45,674 nucleotides of DNA from Diatrype stigma (GCA_022225965.2 JAKJXP020000178.1:1-45674); one strand, 5' to 3'; counted from the stretch's first letter, positions 21,440-33,345 are shown. Notes: generated from the letters alone by a model not told the origin. Translations and numbers: made by a program.

Positions 21440-23257
21440 ATGGCCTCATACGCCTTACCACAGCCTCTCGTGCCACATGGCCACAGCACTCATGGTTCCG
21501 ATGGGCATGTTCATTCCCATTCCCACTCCCACTCGCCGTCATTTGGCCACTCTAGACGCCCCAATCGATCCAGCAGTCACATACATTCTCTCACTCCCAG
21601 TCGTGGGGGCCTACACGATCATGACCATCACGACGACCACAGTCATGGACACGCACATGCACACGAACACGGACACGGACATGACCACGAGCACGAGCAC
21701 GAGCACGGTCACGACCACTCCCACGCCCAGAACGATGTCCACGCACAAGCCCAACAACGTAACCTTTCGCAATACCTCGCGAACTCCTTCGTGCCTCTGC
21801 AGCGCCGAGAAAACCGTCCTTCTCCGCTGAGACAGTTCGCAGATGAACCATCTGCGCTAGGCGTCAAGACCAGTACAAACCCCCTGGTCCCCACCATGCC
21901 GTCCTATGAGCCTCCTTCTATTGCCGTTACACACGCACACGATCACCACCAAGACCATGATCACGACCATGGCCATGGTCACCACCATCATGGGCACTCC
22001 CATGACACGGTAGCATATTCCAGGTTTACGGCGCTATTGTTACCGCATACCGCGAAAGTACCTTTGATACATGCCATCATGACGGAAAAGGACTCTCGCC
22101 GCATCTTTTATTTCATGGCGTACGTATCTCGTGGAACCAAGACTTTCCTGGATGAAACTAACAATTCGTATAGGGTGAATTTCACTTTCATGGGGGTTCA
22201 AGCTGTCTACGGCTACTTAACCGACTCGCTGGGACTCCTGAGCGATAGCATACACATGTTCTTTGACTGTGTAGCTCTAGCAGTGGGCCTCTTTGCCTCC
22301 GTCATGAGCAAATGGCCACCTAGCGAAAGGTTTCCGTACGGCTTCGGGAAGATCGAGACGCTTAGCGGGTTTGCTAATGGCGTCTTCTTGATGTATGTGG
22401 CCCTGTCTGTATCTATTGTGCTGAGCTAACCACATAAGTCTAGACTCATAAGTCTCGAGATCATGTTTGAGGGATTTGAGAGACTTGTCGAAGGACGTGA
22501 AACCAAGAGGCTGCAGGAGCTCTTTATTGTTAGTACTCTAGGTTTGGTGGTCAACTTACTGGGGATATTTGCGTTCGGTTCCCATGCCCACCATGGACAT
22601 GACCATGGCCACGGACACGGACACGACCACGGCCACAGCCATAGCCACAGTCACAGTCACAGCCATGGGCATGATCATGGACATGATGACTGCGATTCGC
22701 ACGAGGGTCATGGGCATGTTCACTCTAACCACTCCCACGATAACGAGAATATGCACGGTATCTACCTGCATATCCTCGCAGACACGCTAGGAAGCGCCTC
22801 TGTTATTCTTTCGACTGTTCTGACATATATCTTCCCGTGGTCAGGCTGGGATCCTGCTGCGTCCCTCCTGATCGCCTACTTAATTCTAATGACAGCAATT
22901 CCGCTCGTGAAGTCTTCTGCCCAGCGCCTGCTGCTGACCATCCCGGCGGACACGGAATATAACCTGCGCAACACGCTGTCCGAGATCACGAACCAGCGTG
23001 GTGTAGCGGCCTACTCGGTACCGAAGTTCTGGGTGGACGATCGCGCGGGTACGGACTCGGGGGGCAAACTGCTCGGCGTGGTTCATGTGGCAGCAGTGCG
23101 AGGCGCAGACATGGAAGAAGTCCGAGACAGGGTGAAGAACTATCTCGCTAAGCACGGCATCGACCTGACGATCCAGATGGAGCGTGAGGGTGAGGCTGGC
23201 TGTTGGTGTGGTATGGGGCGACTTAACTCGATCTCGAAAGGCCCTCTTGGTTACTAG
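21440..23257 (+). CDS. Zinc transporter, cation diffusion facilitator of the MSC2/CIS4/ZnT5-7 group
   Basis: Exons 21440..22119, 22174..22392 and 22453..23257 give 567 residues. It is probably a Zn2+/H+ antiporter of the early secretory pathway; in yeast the Msc2 relative works with Zrg17. The first 190 residues form a cytosolic tail packed with HxH and HGHDH runs. The membrane core starts at EKDSRRIFYFM; TM2 has SDSIHMFFDC (HxxxD) and TM5 has LHILADTLGS (second HxxxD), the four-ligand transport site. Between TM4 and TM5 lies a second His-rich loop of about 55 residues. The C-terminal cytosolic domain follows (VPKFWVDD to IDLTIQMERE). Introns are 54 nt (22120..22173, branch CTAAC) and 60 nt (22393..22452, branch CTAAC). 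The first is a multiple of three and has no stop, so the frame stays open if it is retained. Residues around the splice (SERFPYGFGKIETLSGFANG) confirm the class. Confidence 0.92.
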
Positions 23258-24751
23258 GTGTGGAGGTCAAGTGGGGGAGGGAGAAGGAGACGGGGGATAG
23301 CTGCTTGGTCGTAATTCGATGGGCGGAGGATGACCTCTGCTCATTTTCATGTTTTTGCTCACTTGGTGTTGGACAAACGTACATGCATGCATGAAGTTGG
23401 AGATGCGGCGGGGAAAAAAGCGAGTGTGCCTTTTATTTGGAGGACCAAACGCATTATCATGTTAATCATTCACATCGCGATGTCACGAAGAGAAGAGAGG
23501 AAAGAGAGGAGACGCATGATAGAGTAGATGAAGGAAACACAAAAGATACCCGTATATACGTATATAAACTTTTCTGAAATGCACTTGACAGAGCGTAGGT
23601 GGATGTTCATAACTGCTCACACCTAATCGTTTGCTTGCCTATCTTACAGCGCAAGTCACAAAAGGCCTAGATATATATTTTCCATCGGTCCGGGAACAAG
23701 CTGATATTCATGTATTTCGGTAGGTATTGTACGTATTGTACGTACTGTACATACCGACATGTATGCATGTAATCATGTCTAACCTCCGGGTGCTATAACG
23801 GATGCGAACCAGTGGCCCTCCCAGCCTCCGCAGTACCCCGCATGATTCCCCGCAGACTTTACCAGGTACCCAATGTAGGCATTCATTGGTGCTATCTGGT
23901 AGGATCTACTGGGGCGACATTAGGATACCTATACATTCCCATCCCTTGGGCCGGCTGGCCAGTCTGTCACATACATTTGGTCTTACCTTATCGAATAGGT
24001 ATTTACGGTATTTACGGTATTTACCTCAACTTCTCCATTATAAAAAAATGAGATCCGCTTCATGAGGGTCTGTAATGTTTACTTCGACGTTTTTGCCTTT
24101 ACTATTTACTTCGTAACTAACATACTACGTAATCCCGAGCTTTACGGTCTATAACCCCGCCAGCACCAGGGAGCCCACCACAACCAACTGGTGGGGACCT
24201 ATTTAGTGTACGAAGTACTGTAGCCATAGTCATACTACCAAGGACCCGCATGCGGTCATACTTGCCGAGGCACATGTCGACATTGTGAAGCTCTCCGATC
24301 GGTTTTGGGCCGACGATAGTTGGTAGTTGGTATTTGAGTCTAGCAGTGGTCAAAAATCCCACCGTGTAGCCTAGTTGGTGCCATTTCTTACTTTACTTTG
24401 CGGCTTCAGGCGACAGCTCAACGGTAACCGCTCGGGAATTCACCTCCACCCACACCACGCATCCTATAACTAGTCCTATAACTAGTTATTCTCCCAGATA
24501 CATCATTGTATACAGATTGCGACCATCTTGCGATCCTCCTTGCCATTCTCGGCTGCGACCAAGACCAAGACCATAGCGAACATATACCAAGTAAATCAAC
24601 AGTGGATATCTGAGCAGCCCATTCTGGAAAGAGAGAGGAGCAAGTTTCGCCTCCCGTCGGCTCTCCCCTCCCTCCCGTCCCCCTCCCCCTTTCGAACACC
24701 GGCTCCCGCCTACTCCGCCCGACCGGACCAGATACAAAGCAGACCAACACG
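23258..24751. other. Intergenic region upstream of the carnitine carrier
   Basis: No supportable gene. Contains a palindromic GTACGTATTGTACGTACTGTAC patch (23728-23750, approximate), an ATTTACGGT triplicate at about 24000-24022, and the pyrimidine-rich 5' leader of the carrier gene (24640-24750). Confidence 0.45.
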
Positions 24752-25866
24752 ATGGCGCCCAAAGACGACAAAGGGACAGGCCTACCACACGTGCCCACGA
24801 GCGCCGCGGAGCTGAAGGAGGAACTGAAGGCCGAGGCGCAAGCGGCCAAGTCGAGTCTGGCATCGCAAGCGCGGTCACTGGTGGCGGGCGGCTTCGGCGG
24901 CGTCTGCGCCGTCGTGGTCGGCCATCCCTTCGACCTCGTCAAGGTGCGGCTACAGACCGCCGAGCGCGGCGTCTACAGCTCCGCCATCGACGTCGTGCGC
25001 CAGAGCATCGCGCGCGACGGCCTGCGCCGCGGCTTGTACGCTGGTGTGAGCGCCCCGCTGGTCGGCGTCACGCCTATGTGTGAGTACCGAGTGTTTGATT
25101 TACGCGATCGCAATCGTATACAGCGAATGATGGCAGCGCGTACCGCGTACTCGGCTTGTGACTGACACATTTTGATTCCACCCCACCTCCAGTCGCCGTA
25201 TCCTTCTGGGGCTACGACCTCGGCAAGCAGCTCGTGACGGCGACCTCGGCGCCCTCCTCGCCCGACGGCACCCTATCGATCGCGCAGATCTCCACAGCGG
25301 GAGCGTTCAGCGCGTTCCCGCAGACGCTGATCACGGCGCCGTTCGAGCGCGTCAAGGTGATCCTGCAGACGCAGTCGCAGACGCTGAAGCCGGGCGAGAA
25401 GCCGCGGTACAGCGGCGGCGTCGACGTCGTGCGCCAGCTGTACCGCGCCGGCGGCGTGGCCTCGGTGTTCCGCGGCTCGGCCGCCACGCTCGCCCGCGAC
25501 GCCCCCGGCTCCGCCGCCTACTTCGCCGCCTACGAGTACATCAAGCGCAAGCTGACGCCCGTCGACCCCGTCACGGGAAAGCCGCAGGGCCAGCTGAGCC
25601 TCACGGCCGTGACGGTCGCCGGTGGCGCCGCCGGCATCGCCATGTGGATCCCCGTCTTCCCCGTCGACACCATCAAGAGCCGCCTGCAGACCGCCGAGGG
25701 CAACCCGACTATCGGCGGCGTCGTGCGTGGCCTGTGGGCCAAGGGCGGCTACAAGGCGTTTTTCCCGGGCTTCGGCCCCGCGCTGGCGAGGGCCGTGCCG
25801 GCGAATGCGGCGACGTTCTTGGGTGTCGAGATGGCGCATCAGGCTATGAACAAGGTTCTCGGTTGA
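24752..25866 (+). CDS. Mitochondrial carnitine/acylcarnitine carrier
   Basis: Exons 24752..25079 and 25193..25866 (intron 113 nt, GTGAGT...CAG, phase 1) give 333 residues. The inner-membrane carrier exchanges acylcarnitine or acetylcarnitine for carnitine, feeding mitochondrial oxidation; the Aspergillus homologue is AcuH, the yeast one Crc1. Three mitochondrial-carrier repeats are visible, each with Px[DE]xx[KR]: HPFDLVKVRLQT (58-69), APFERVKVILQTQ in repeat 2 and FPVDTIKSRLQT in repeat 3. The repeat-2 APFERVK form is characteristic of the carnitine carrier branch. Six membrane helices are expected. The N-terminal 40 residues are hydrophilic and alanine/glutamate rich, longer than in the human protein. 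It is GC-rich with strong codon bias, so shadow ORFs on both strands are long. Confidence 0.94.
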
Positions 25867-27189
25867 GTTGGGGGAGCAACAGCGACTGAGAGTTTCTGTT
25901 GCCGTGTGTGTTCTGTATGATGGAACGTGGGGGAGGGTGAAACCGGGGCGACTCGGTTGCATAGATCTCGTCGACGGAATAGAACGATGCATATGATGGA
26001 TATGGACGCGTAGGTCTCCTTCCGGAAATCAACATTTCACTAGGGTTGGGTTGGGCGAACGAAGTTTAGATTCTCCCGATCAAGCGAAGAAGCAGCCAAG
26101 CGACAACTCAGCTACGAGAACGTCTGATCATCGGGGTAAAGGGAAGCGAGGAGTGACTTTGGCTAGGGCAGCAGGCTGATCTGATATGATTCATGGCTAG
26201 GGGTGGTTCGTTGTGAAGTTCAGGCTAGCAGCCAGCCATACAGGATGCTGCTCTCCCGCCTCCCGCCTCCTGCTCCTGTACCCCTCCGTCAATTTGGTTT
26301 GTTCTTTTCCATTTTCCCGGGGGATCAGATAGATGATATTATAGAAGTCAGTATCGCCTAGCTAGATGGAGGAGTATGGTGTTAAGTGAATATTGCTTGG
26401 TATCATTTTCCGCACCTACTTCTCAGTCTAGGTGAAAAAGATGGAGTCGACTTTAAAATGTTAGATATAAGCCTTTATATATAGCTACTGTGGTGTATAT
26501 TTTTAAATTTAACGTGTACATTTGTCTCTCACGATAAAGTCTGGGGAAGTCTGGGGCATTGAGTTACAAAACTGTTTTATCTGTGCCAGGGTTATTCTGT
26601 TGACCACTTTTACAATTCTCTACTTCAAGTGGATATTCCTGATGATATTCGAGTATCTTGTAATATATACAGACGTTCGCTAGAATTTAGGGGCCAAATG
26701 CAGATCAGCCAAACAAATGCGAGCAATCTTGAGTTCCTTGTTCTCGTTATTGATCGATATCTGCTATTTTAACTACACAAAATTCAAACGTTGAGTGATA
26801 TTCACTCTATGCTATCGAGTCAGTGGTGGTATTATCGAGTGCCTCTACAAAATGCGTCGACTTTGATAAACGCCCTGAAAGCACCGATCACCCCTTTCGA
26901 TCCCGGTCGTCAATGTGTCCTCGATGACTGCCGTCTATAGGCACCTATTTGCCTGTCTCTCTTCCGTAGATCAGATGCTGAATTACTTAATCGTATGTGC
27001 GTACATCCATTCCAGAAATTGGAACTAAATATTGCTTGTTTGAAATTGACGTATGTGGTAGTTAGAGTGGAGTTACTAGATCCCCCATCCCTTCCTCTGG
27101 GGACAGTCGAGTGATAATAAATGTAATGATAATTCAAGGGGCGGATGGATGGTTGGAAGGTATGACGGGACAGTTCTGAGGTATCTGCT
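25867..27189. other. Convergent intergenic region
   Basis: Lies between the 3' ends of the carnitine carrier and the histidine phosphatase. No motif-bearing ORF. A minus-strand ORF at 26910-27347 runs into the phosphatase gene in another frame and is judged spurious. Confidence 0.45.
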
Positions 27190-27447
27190 TCATTCGGGAC
27201 TCCCCATCCCCATCCTGCCGCTTGTGACAGTCCATCGCCGCTTCGCAGCGCTGAAATCACGCAGCCTCTCCGCCTCACCGGGTGGCCTCGGCGCTCCCCA
27301 GAGACCCCCGTTACCGGTCCCAGCCCAGAGGCGTGGGACCGCGACATCGTCTCCGAATTTGTCGTGTTCTTCGCCCCTCGTGCTGCTATTACTGAGCGAG
27401 GAGTCCTGCCGCGCCTCGACTGTAGTCTTCTGCGATAGCGGTGCTAC

Positions 27448-27478
<31 letters not shown>

Positions 27479-29623
27479 GTCTCCACTGCTGCCGCCGTCG
27501 TCTCCGTTGCGGGGTTCGCTTTCGTCTCGGCGCTGTTCTTGCGGTCGTTTTTCGTAATATGTTGTTGTCGCTCCTGTTTATCCTGCTCTTCAGCAGCTTC
27601 TTCCATCTCGACAGCTTCCTCCACCACGTCCCGTTTTGCCCTAGCCGCCTCTTTCTCGTGGCTGAAGTTTAGTAGCATAAGCGTGTCCGCATCCTTAGCT
27701 TCCGATGACTCGCGTTCCTGCCTCGGCTGCCACAGACCGGCCGACCCCGAACGGTGGGGCCGGTGCGATGAGAGATTGGTCGCCCCGCTGCCTACCGTCA
27801 CACCCGGACCGCCTATGCTTATGCTCGGCCTGGCATAATTCAGCGGCCGCACTGCCGGCGTCGGAGACTGGGGCGCCGCCCTACGGATGCTCCCCAACGA
27901 AGCGTTCGCCGAGTTCCTCCGGCTTTCGCCCGGCGACCCCTCGAAGTTGACGTCCCGCAGAGCTGATGTGTAAGTACCGCTGAATAATCCTCCTGAACCG
28001 CCATGTGGGCCGGCAATCGAGGATGATCGGCTGACCGGCGGCATAGTCCTGGGAATGCCGGAGAGCAGATGGTCGGTGTTCGCGAACAGCTTTAGCTCGA
28101 ACTTGTCTGAGGGGTTGGCCCGTTTATGAACCAGCCCTTCATCTAATGACGAAAGGGGCCTATCGTAGTCAAAATTATAGCTGTCATCGTCGGTTTCCGG
28201 CCGCCTTTGGGCCATGGTCAGGGAGGACATAGGGATATCGGCAAGGACTGGCTGCTGTGTGATCGCACCGACCAGCGCATTACAACCTGCTCCGTGCGAC
28301 ACGAGAACCACAACATTCTCGATCTCTACTTCCTCGGAGTCTTCTACTACCGCAGATCTCTCGTGATCGGCGGAGTTCGTGTTGCTGGTTGTGGCAGCAC
28401 TAGTGTGTGTTTTGGTCACCATTTCTCCCGGATTGCTCGTCGTGGAATACCACTCCACCAAACGTTTCAAACCTCTTCGGAACCTCTGGTGCATCGACGC
28501 CCACTCTTCAGGTAACATACCGCCATCGCCCCAGCCTAGGTGGTCTCTAGTAGAGTCCCACTGGTAATCGATGTCGACACAGGCATCGCGGGCATGGGCA
28601 ACGTATCCGCTGGGTATGGGCTGACTCGAAGATATCGCGTAGGAGGGAACGGGCGACGTGTACCCTCGATGTCCTGTGAAGCGACGTTGGAAATATTCAC
28701 CATGCGCCGCGTCACCATTATGTGGACTGGAAAGGCCACCGTTGAGACTGGGTAAGCTGTCTATGCTGGGCGACATGCTGTCGTCCGGAGTGGTAGAGGC
28801 GACCAAGGGACTGCCCATCCTGGGGATAGACCCGGTACCAGCACCCCATAGATGGCCCGTCGCAGTAGGCGTATGTCGTGCGTGGAAGTGAGGGAACTCG
28901 TTATAGTTCTCGCGACGCAGCAGTTCGGCTTTTGCGGTTGCAAGCATGAGCGTGGACCGCGGAGGTGGAGTGATGTGTTCGAAGTAGTCGGGTGACAGCC
29001 ATTCCCCTAAGAACGAGTCCAGTCGCAGAACGGACTTGTGTATGTTGTGGGATGCTGCGGCCGAGTGCGATGGCGAGGCGAGACCGGTGGAGGCCGCGAG
29101 TTTGTTCTGCGTAGAGGAGACTGGACTCAGGTAATGGTTCTGGCTAGCTCTGGAACCGTTCGACTCTGGGGACGCGGTGCCCTGGGCGCCCGTGGAGGCT
29201 GGAAGTATTGAGGGGAAGGAGCTGGAAGCAAGGCCGGCGCTTATGGCGACGGAGGTCTGGACGCAGCGTAAGAACGGCGAACTGTGAATTATGATCCTGT
29301 ACCGCCTTTTCTTCCTCTTCTTTTGATGCTCTCCGTTGCTCCCATCCGTTCTACTCGCGGCCTCTTCTTCTGCTTCCCGCTCCTCCAGTATAGAGGCGAT
29401 TCTTGCTCCCACGGTTCTAGACTGTAACCATCCTCCATATGTCAGGGGTGGGTCGTAAGGGGTTGGCGAGCCGAGATGCCATTGTCTATCGGCAGCATCG
29501 AGACGTTTTCCATGTCTACAGTTTTTGGCCCGGTGTTAGTTGGGCGAGCTTGGGAGGACATTCGTTAGAAAGGCAAAGTACGACGAACCTTACTACGAAG
29601 ATGTAGGCGGGAGGGCGACCCAT
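27190..29623 (-). CDS. Histidine phosphatase superfamily (phosphoglycerate-mutase-like) protein, 786 aa
   Basis: Exon 1 is only 35 nt (29623..29589, MGRPPAYIFVV plus two bases of Arg); exon 2 is 29515..27190. The intron (29588..29516, 73 nt) has GTTCGT, a CTAAC branch and CTGTAG. Splicing completes the catalytic RHG motif (Arg12-His13-Gly14, Arg split AG|A), giving VVRHGKRLDAADRQW and later PYDPPLTYGGWLQS. The second active-site pieces are SSPFLRCVQTS (Arg) and VVVLVSHGAGCNAL (second His), so the active site looks complete. The two halves are separated by about 300 residues of Ser/Pro/Gly-rich, probably disordered sequence, and a further low-complexity tail follows: charged coiled coil, an alanine run from a GCC repeat and an RPPGEAERLRDFS segment. 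The UBASH3/TS1-like phosphatase fold is well supported. The substrate is unknown. Confidence 0.85.
27452..27479. repeat. GCC trinucleotide repeat encoding polyalanine
   Basis: Nine pure GCC triplets (plus strand) near the 3' end of the histidine-phosphatase gene encode an alanine run on the minus strand; likely length-variable. Confidence 0.85.
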
Positions 29624-31068
29624 GATGTCGCAAGGCTGGGGGTGGTATACAACGTCGTATGGGGAGCAACTCGTCTTGGGCTGAGTGTATCACAAGAGCA
29701 TCTGCAGCTGAGGATCTGTATCTCAGGGTCTGTAGCTCAGGCAGGCTAGATATGCGAGGGTGGTATGCTGGCAAACTGGGCTGACCTGCAAGCCTGTCAA
29801 CAAGTCGGCAGTACTTCGTAGCAACTTAGGTTGGGCTGGGTTATGATATCATCTGGGAAAAGGCGGTCCAGTTATGTGTGATGTGCGATGCGCGAATGAA
29901 AAGAAGCTGGTGAATGAATGTTTTATAGCTCCATACGAAGGAAGGACATTCAGGTAGCAACACATACGGAGTAGAAGGTTCTGCAATATAAAGAACTAAT
30001 GACTAACTAATGAGGAGGATGGATGGTTCACAGACTTAGCAGATGATGCTATTAGACACATACATAGTAGGAGGTATAAGAAAGAAGGCCCCAGCTAGCA
30101 AAAAGAGTTCACAGAAGTGAAAACTCTCAGAGGCTGTTGTTAGGTACACATCAAGCCTCAAGCCTGCAAGTGGGCGCCAACTCTATACATACCTAGGCAC
30201 ATGGGATGGGTGTAGGTACATGTGGATGTAGGTGGTACAGCAGCACTAGCAGACAGAATACCGACGATCGTGACCTAGACGAGAACAAGTTGCCCAGAAG
30301 AGAACAAGTTCTTCCAGTACTTACGTAGGAACCCAGGTGACCCCTGTTGGCTAGGGTTATCCAATAGCTCAGTCTGCCCAGTCTCACTAGCCAAATATTG
30401 TTCGAAAGGTAAAGGGAAGGATTCATGGGGTTCCAGGTTTCCATTGTTGAAGACTAATAACTATGGTACTCAAAATAAGACATAAAGGAGTAAAACGGTT
30501 CGATATCTGCGATGTGAAGAAACAAGTTAGGATAGAATACCAAAGCTAGAAAATATATACAGAGTCTAACGATGCAGTGTGATGCTTGAGACAATTAGAC
30601 TTGACTGAAGCATGCTATAGTTTAACGGTAAGGCTGTTTCCCGTAACGCTGGAAAGTTAAAGCCATCGTCGTAGCAACTGAGAGACTTCAGTTTTGAAGG
30701 TGCCCGCTGCCTCATGATTAAGCTCTTAACTCCAAACTGGCATGTGATCCGAATCAACCCCGCATATGCTGTGTCTGCATATGTGTGTTTCTACATAGTT
30801 AAGCATCAGTTCCACACTGAAAGATCACGATGGAAATACGGAAAACAAACGGCCTGTTCCGAAGTTGGTTTCAGAAATGTATTCCTAGTACCTACTAAAC
30901 CCAGGTACCTACATATGTAGCTTCCAGGTTGTAAAGCCCTGGAGGTTCGGCATGTCCAATAACCGCCATTATAACCCCGCGCTAACTGTAGTTGTGCAGA
31001 CTGGTAGTGTACCTATGTACCTACCATTGGAACTATGCACGTACCTAGGCAAGCTTGTGTGGGTGGAC
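29624..31068. other. Intergenic region between the phosphatase gene and the LTR element
   Basis: Contains the phosphatase promoter. No supportable gene; short ORFs only. TAGGTA/ACCTAC words are frequent at 30190-30240 and 30885-31050. Confidence 0.45.
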
Positions 31069-31263
31069 TGTGCTTCCTGGCCCGGATTCTCCGTATCCCT
31101 AGGAATTACTGCTATAAGTAATTCATTTAGGATAATTAAAGGTTTCGGACTTTGTTATTGTTTTCTTTAAAATTAATTATAAATATGCGTTCGAATTATA
31201 ATTATTTATAGGCATTATTCGCCCCTTTAGAAACCGAGAAATTTCCGAATTCCTGGATTTACA
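31069..31263. repeat. Left LTR (195 bp)
   Basis: Direct repeat of 32832-33026, starting TGTGCTTCC and ending GGATTTACA, preceded by GGAC. Confidence 0.9.
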
Positions 31264-31432
31264 ATATTTCCCTTTTTCTTAATAATTGTTTCCGATTATT
31301 CTTAACAATTTCCTTCTCTTTTAAATCTAAGCCGTATTATAGAATTTAACCTTTTACTTAGCTTAACGATTATAAGGGCTGGGAGTATAGGGATAGGGTA
31401 TAAGAATTATAAGAACTATTGGAAACAATAAT

Positions 31433-31540
31433 AGCTGGACGGCAATTAGGCAGCAGCTGGGCTATTGCTAGGCAGCAGCTGGGCTATTACTGGGCAGTAA
31501 TTGGGCTTGGGCTGGGTATCGGCTGTTAAAAAGGGGCTGT
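31433..31540. repeat. GCAGCTGGGCTATTGCTAG-type tandem repeat inside the retroelement
   Basis: A unit of about 27 bp built on GCAGCAGCTGGGCTATTGCT is repeated two to three times with decay just inside the left LTR side. Confidence 0.6.
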
Positions 31541-31556
31541 AATTGGCTTTTATGTA

Positions 31557-31778
31557 TTAGGAGTATTTCTTTAAAGCGGCATGGCAGCCTGTCTTTAAGT
31601 GCTTATACAAAGCGTTGTTATTGCAGAAATTTATATGGCAGTAACGGCAGGCCTTAGAAATCGTGAACGTATTGTTATGCTTTTGAAGTGGTGCTTTTTC
31701 TGTATAATAAACGCCCCCTTCGGTGCCATTTAAGCTGTTCTTATTTAAGTTGTTGCTTTTTAAGCTGTTATTATCCAA
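31557..31778 (-). pseudogene. Zinc-finger ORF inside the retroelement
   Basis: A 73-codon frame with an Asn/Lys-rich N-terminus and a C-terminal finger CRYCHINFCNNNALYKHLKTGC. The spacing (CxxC, then KHL, then C) resembles a C2H2/C2HC finger. I recall similar CxxCxxxFxSNxxLxxHLxxxC segments in fungal retroelement-associated proteins, but this could not be checked. Many A/T-rich codons suggest that RIP altered it. It could be a Gag-like nucleocapsid fragment and would set the element's sense strand as minus. Confidence 0.4.
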
Positions 31779-32831
31779 GCTGTTATTATCTAATCTACTT
31801 CCTTTTTTCGAATGGTTCTTTTTCTAACTTCTGCTGTTTTTACCGTTGGACTTTTTCCCTTGCGAGGGGCAGTTCTCTTCGCGAAGGTGGCGGAACAGTT
31901 CGTTGCTGGAGCTATATTACGTACGGCAGTTGCGGCAGATACGAGGGTTCGAAAAGGGTGGTCTGGGGGACGAGGGTATTATCGGTTTAGATGAAGGTGT
32001 TAGAAAGGGTATTCGAGGGTAAGGGCTCGAATTGTTTAATTAAGGGATAAGGCTTGAATTGTTTGGTATTCGAAGGGTCGGGTTCGAATTTTTTGGTTAT
32101 GGCTGTTAAGGGGTAATAATAATCTCTATTAAAAGCTTAAGAATACGGTTTATTTTATTCCAAGTAACGTAAACGCCGTCTTTATTATTATATCGAAATT
32201 AATAAAGTCGGCGAAATTCGTAAAACTTCCGAAGCAAGTCTTCGGCCGAATAAATGGCGGATAAATCCGTAATATCTTAATGGGCCGTTAGTAATGGATC
32301 TTAATAAACCATTAATGGTAAATCTTAATAAATCATTAATAATTAACGATAAGGGTCGTTCGGAAATAACGGCCACTAGTTACGCCTTTTTTAATGGTTC
32401 ATTTTTAATAAACTGGCTAAATACGATAATATTTAAGTAATAACCCAAGGGGTTTGGTATATAGTAATACCCTTTAGGAAGTAATAACAATACTCTTTAA
32501 TTAATAACGAATATCGAGCTGGTACCCTTTGGCTAATTCGAATAGTAATGCCCTCCGGTTGGCGGCTTTTCGTTAATGGCTTTTGGCTGGTACGAAAATT
32601 TCGCGATAAAGCCGTCGGTCTGTTATTTTCGAAAGCTGGATGGCCTTTAAAAGCTGAATGTCTTCTGGCTGGCGCAAAGGATTTTACGATAGTGCCGTCG
32701 GGCTGGTTTTGCTGGTACCCAAGGGCTGGTATCCGAAGGCCTGCGGGGTTTTTTCCGGTTACATAATGGTAAAAAAGAACAAGGAAAAAACAAAGATATA
32801 TTATTAACATTAGCCTATACAAAAAGCTTTT

Positions 32832-33026
32832 TGTACTTCCTGGCCCGGATTCTTCGTATTTCTAGGAATTACTGCTATAAGTAATTTACTTAGGATAATT
32901 AAAGATTTCGAATTCTGTTGTTATCTTCTTTAGAACTAATTATAGGTGTACGTTCGAATTATAATTATCTATAGGCATTATTCGCCCCTTCAGAAACCGA
33001 GGAATTTCCGAATTCCTGGATCCACA
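32832..33026. repeat. Right LTR (195 bp)
   Basis: Direct repeat of 31069-31263, starting TGTACTTCC and ending GGATCCACA, followed by GGAC. Confidence 0.9.
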
Positions 33027-33030
33027 GGAC

Positions 33031-33345
33031 AGAACGGGCTGGCGGGTTTCAACGCAACCTGTAGCCGGTGATGACAAATCCATCGTTCGCCCTCATCAGC
33101 CTCAACCTTGGAACGCCCTGCCCTGCCATGCCTGTCGGGGGAAACACACAGTTGCATCGCCAACTATGACAGCTCCAACCCCTAGTCAACTTTAGGTCCT
33201 GGTTTGAATTTTCTTATAAGATTCTTTTTACCCAATTATACACTCGTTTGATGCATGGCCCCTGATACAACACGCCCGAACCGTATAACGTAACGATTAG
33301 CGATCGAGCCGGAGACAGAGTCAGAGACAGAGACGGAGCCGCGCA
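33031..33345. other. GPI8 upstream region
   Basis: Only about 315 bp separate the retroelement from the GPI8 ATG. A GAGACAGAGTCAGAGACAGA purine repeat lies at 33311-33331. No ORF. Confidence 0.45.

Larger units (their letters stand above)
31069..33026. mobile_element. Small RIP-degraded LTR retroelement, 1958 bp
   Basis: Two direct repeats of 195 bp each bound the element. Both begin TGTRCTTCCTGGCCCGG and end ACA, the TG...CA form of LTRs. The 4 bp GGAC before the left copy (31065-31068) recurs just after the right copy (33027-33030). Nearly all differences between the copies are transitions, as RIP would leave. The interior is only about 1.57 kb, too short for gag-pol, AT-rich, and contains no recognisable reverse transcriptase. 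The only motif-bearing ORF is a small zinc-finger ORF on the minus strand. It is likely non-autonomous or internally deleted. It ends 320 bp before the GPI8 start codon. Confidence 0.88.

Noticed and set aside
21477..21851. Thr/Met-rich and Arg/Gly-rich ORFs over the zinc transporter N-terminus
   Set aside because: Out-of-frame readings of the CAY/GGN histidine-rich repeat.
25273..25992. 239-codon minus-strand ORF across the carnitine carrier
   Set aside because: Shadow of a GC-rich conserved gene; composition is Arg/Gly/His-rich without domains.
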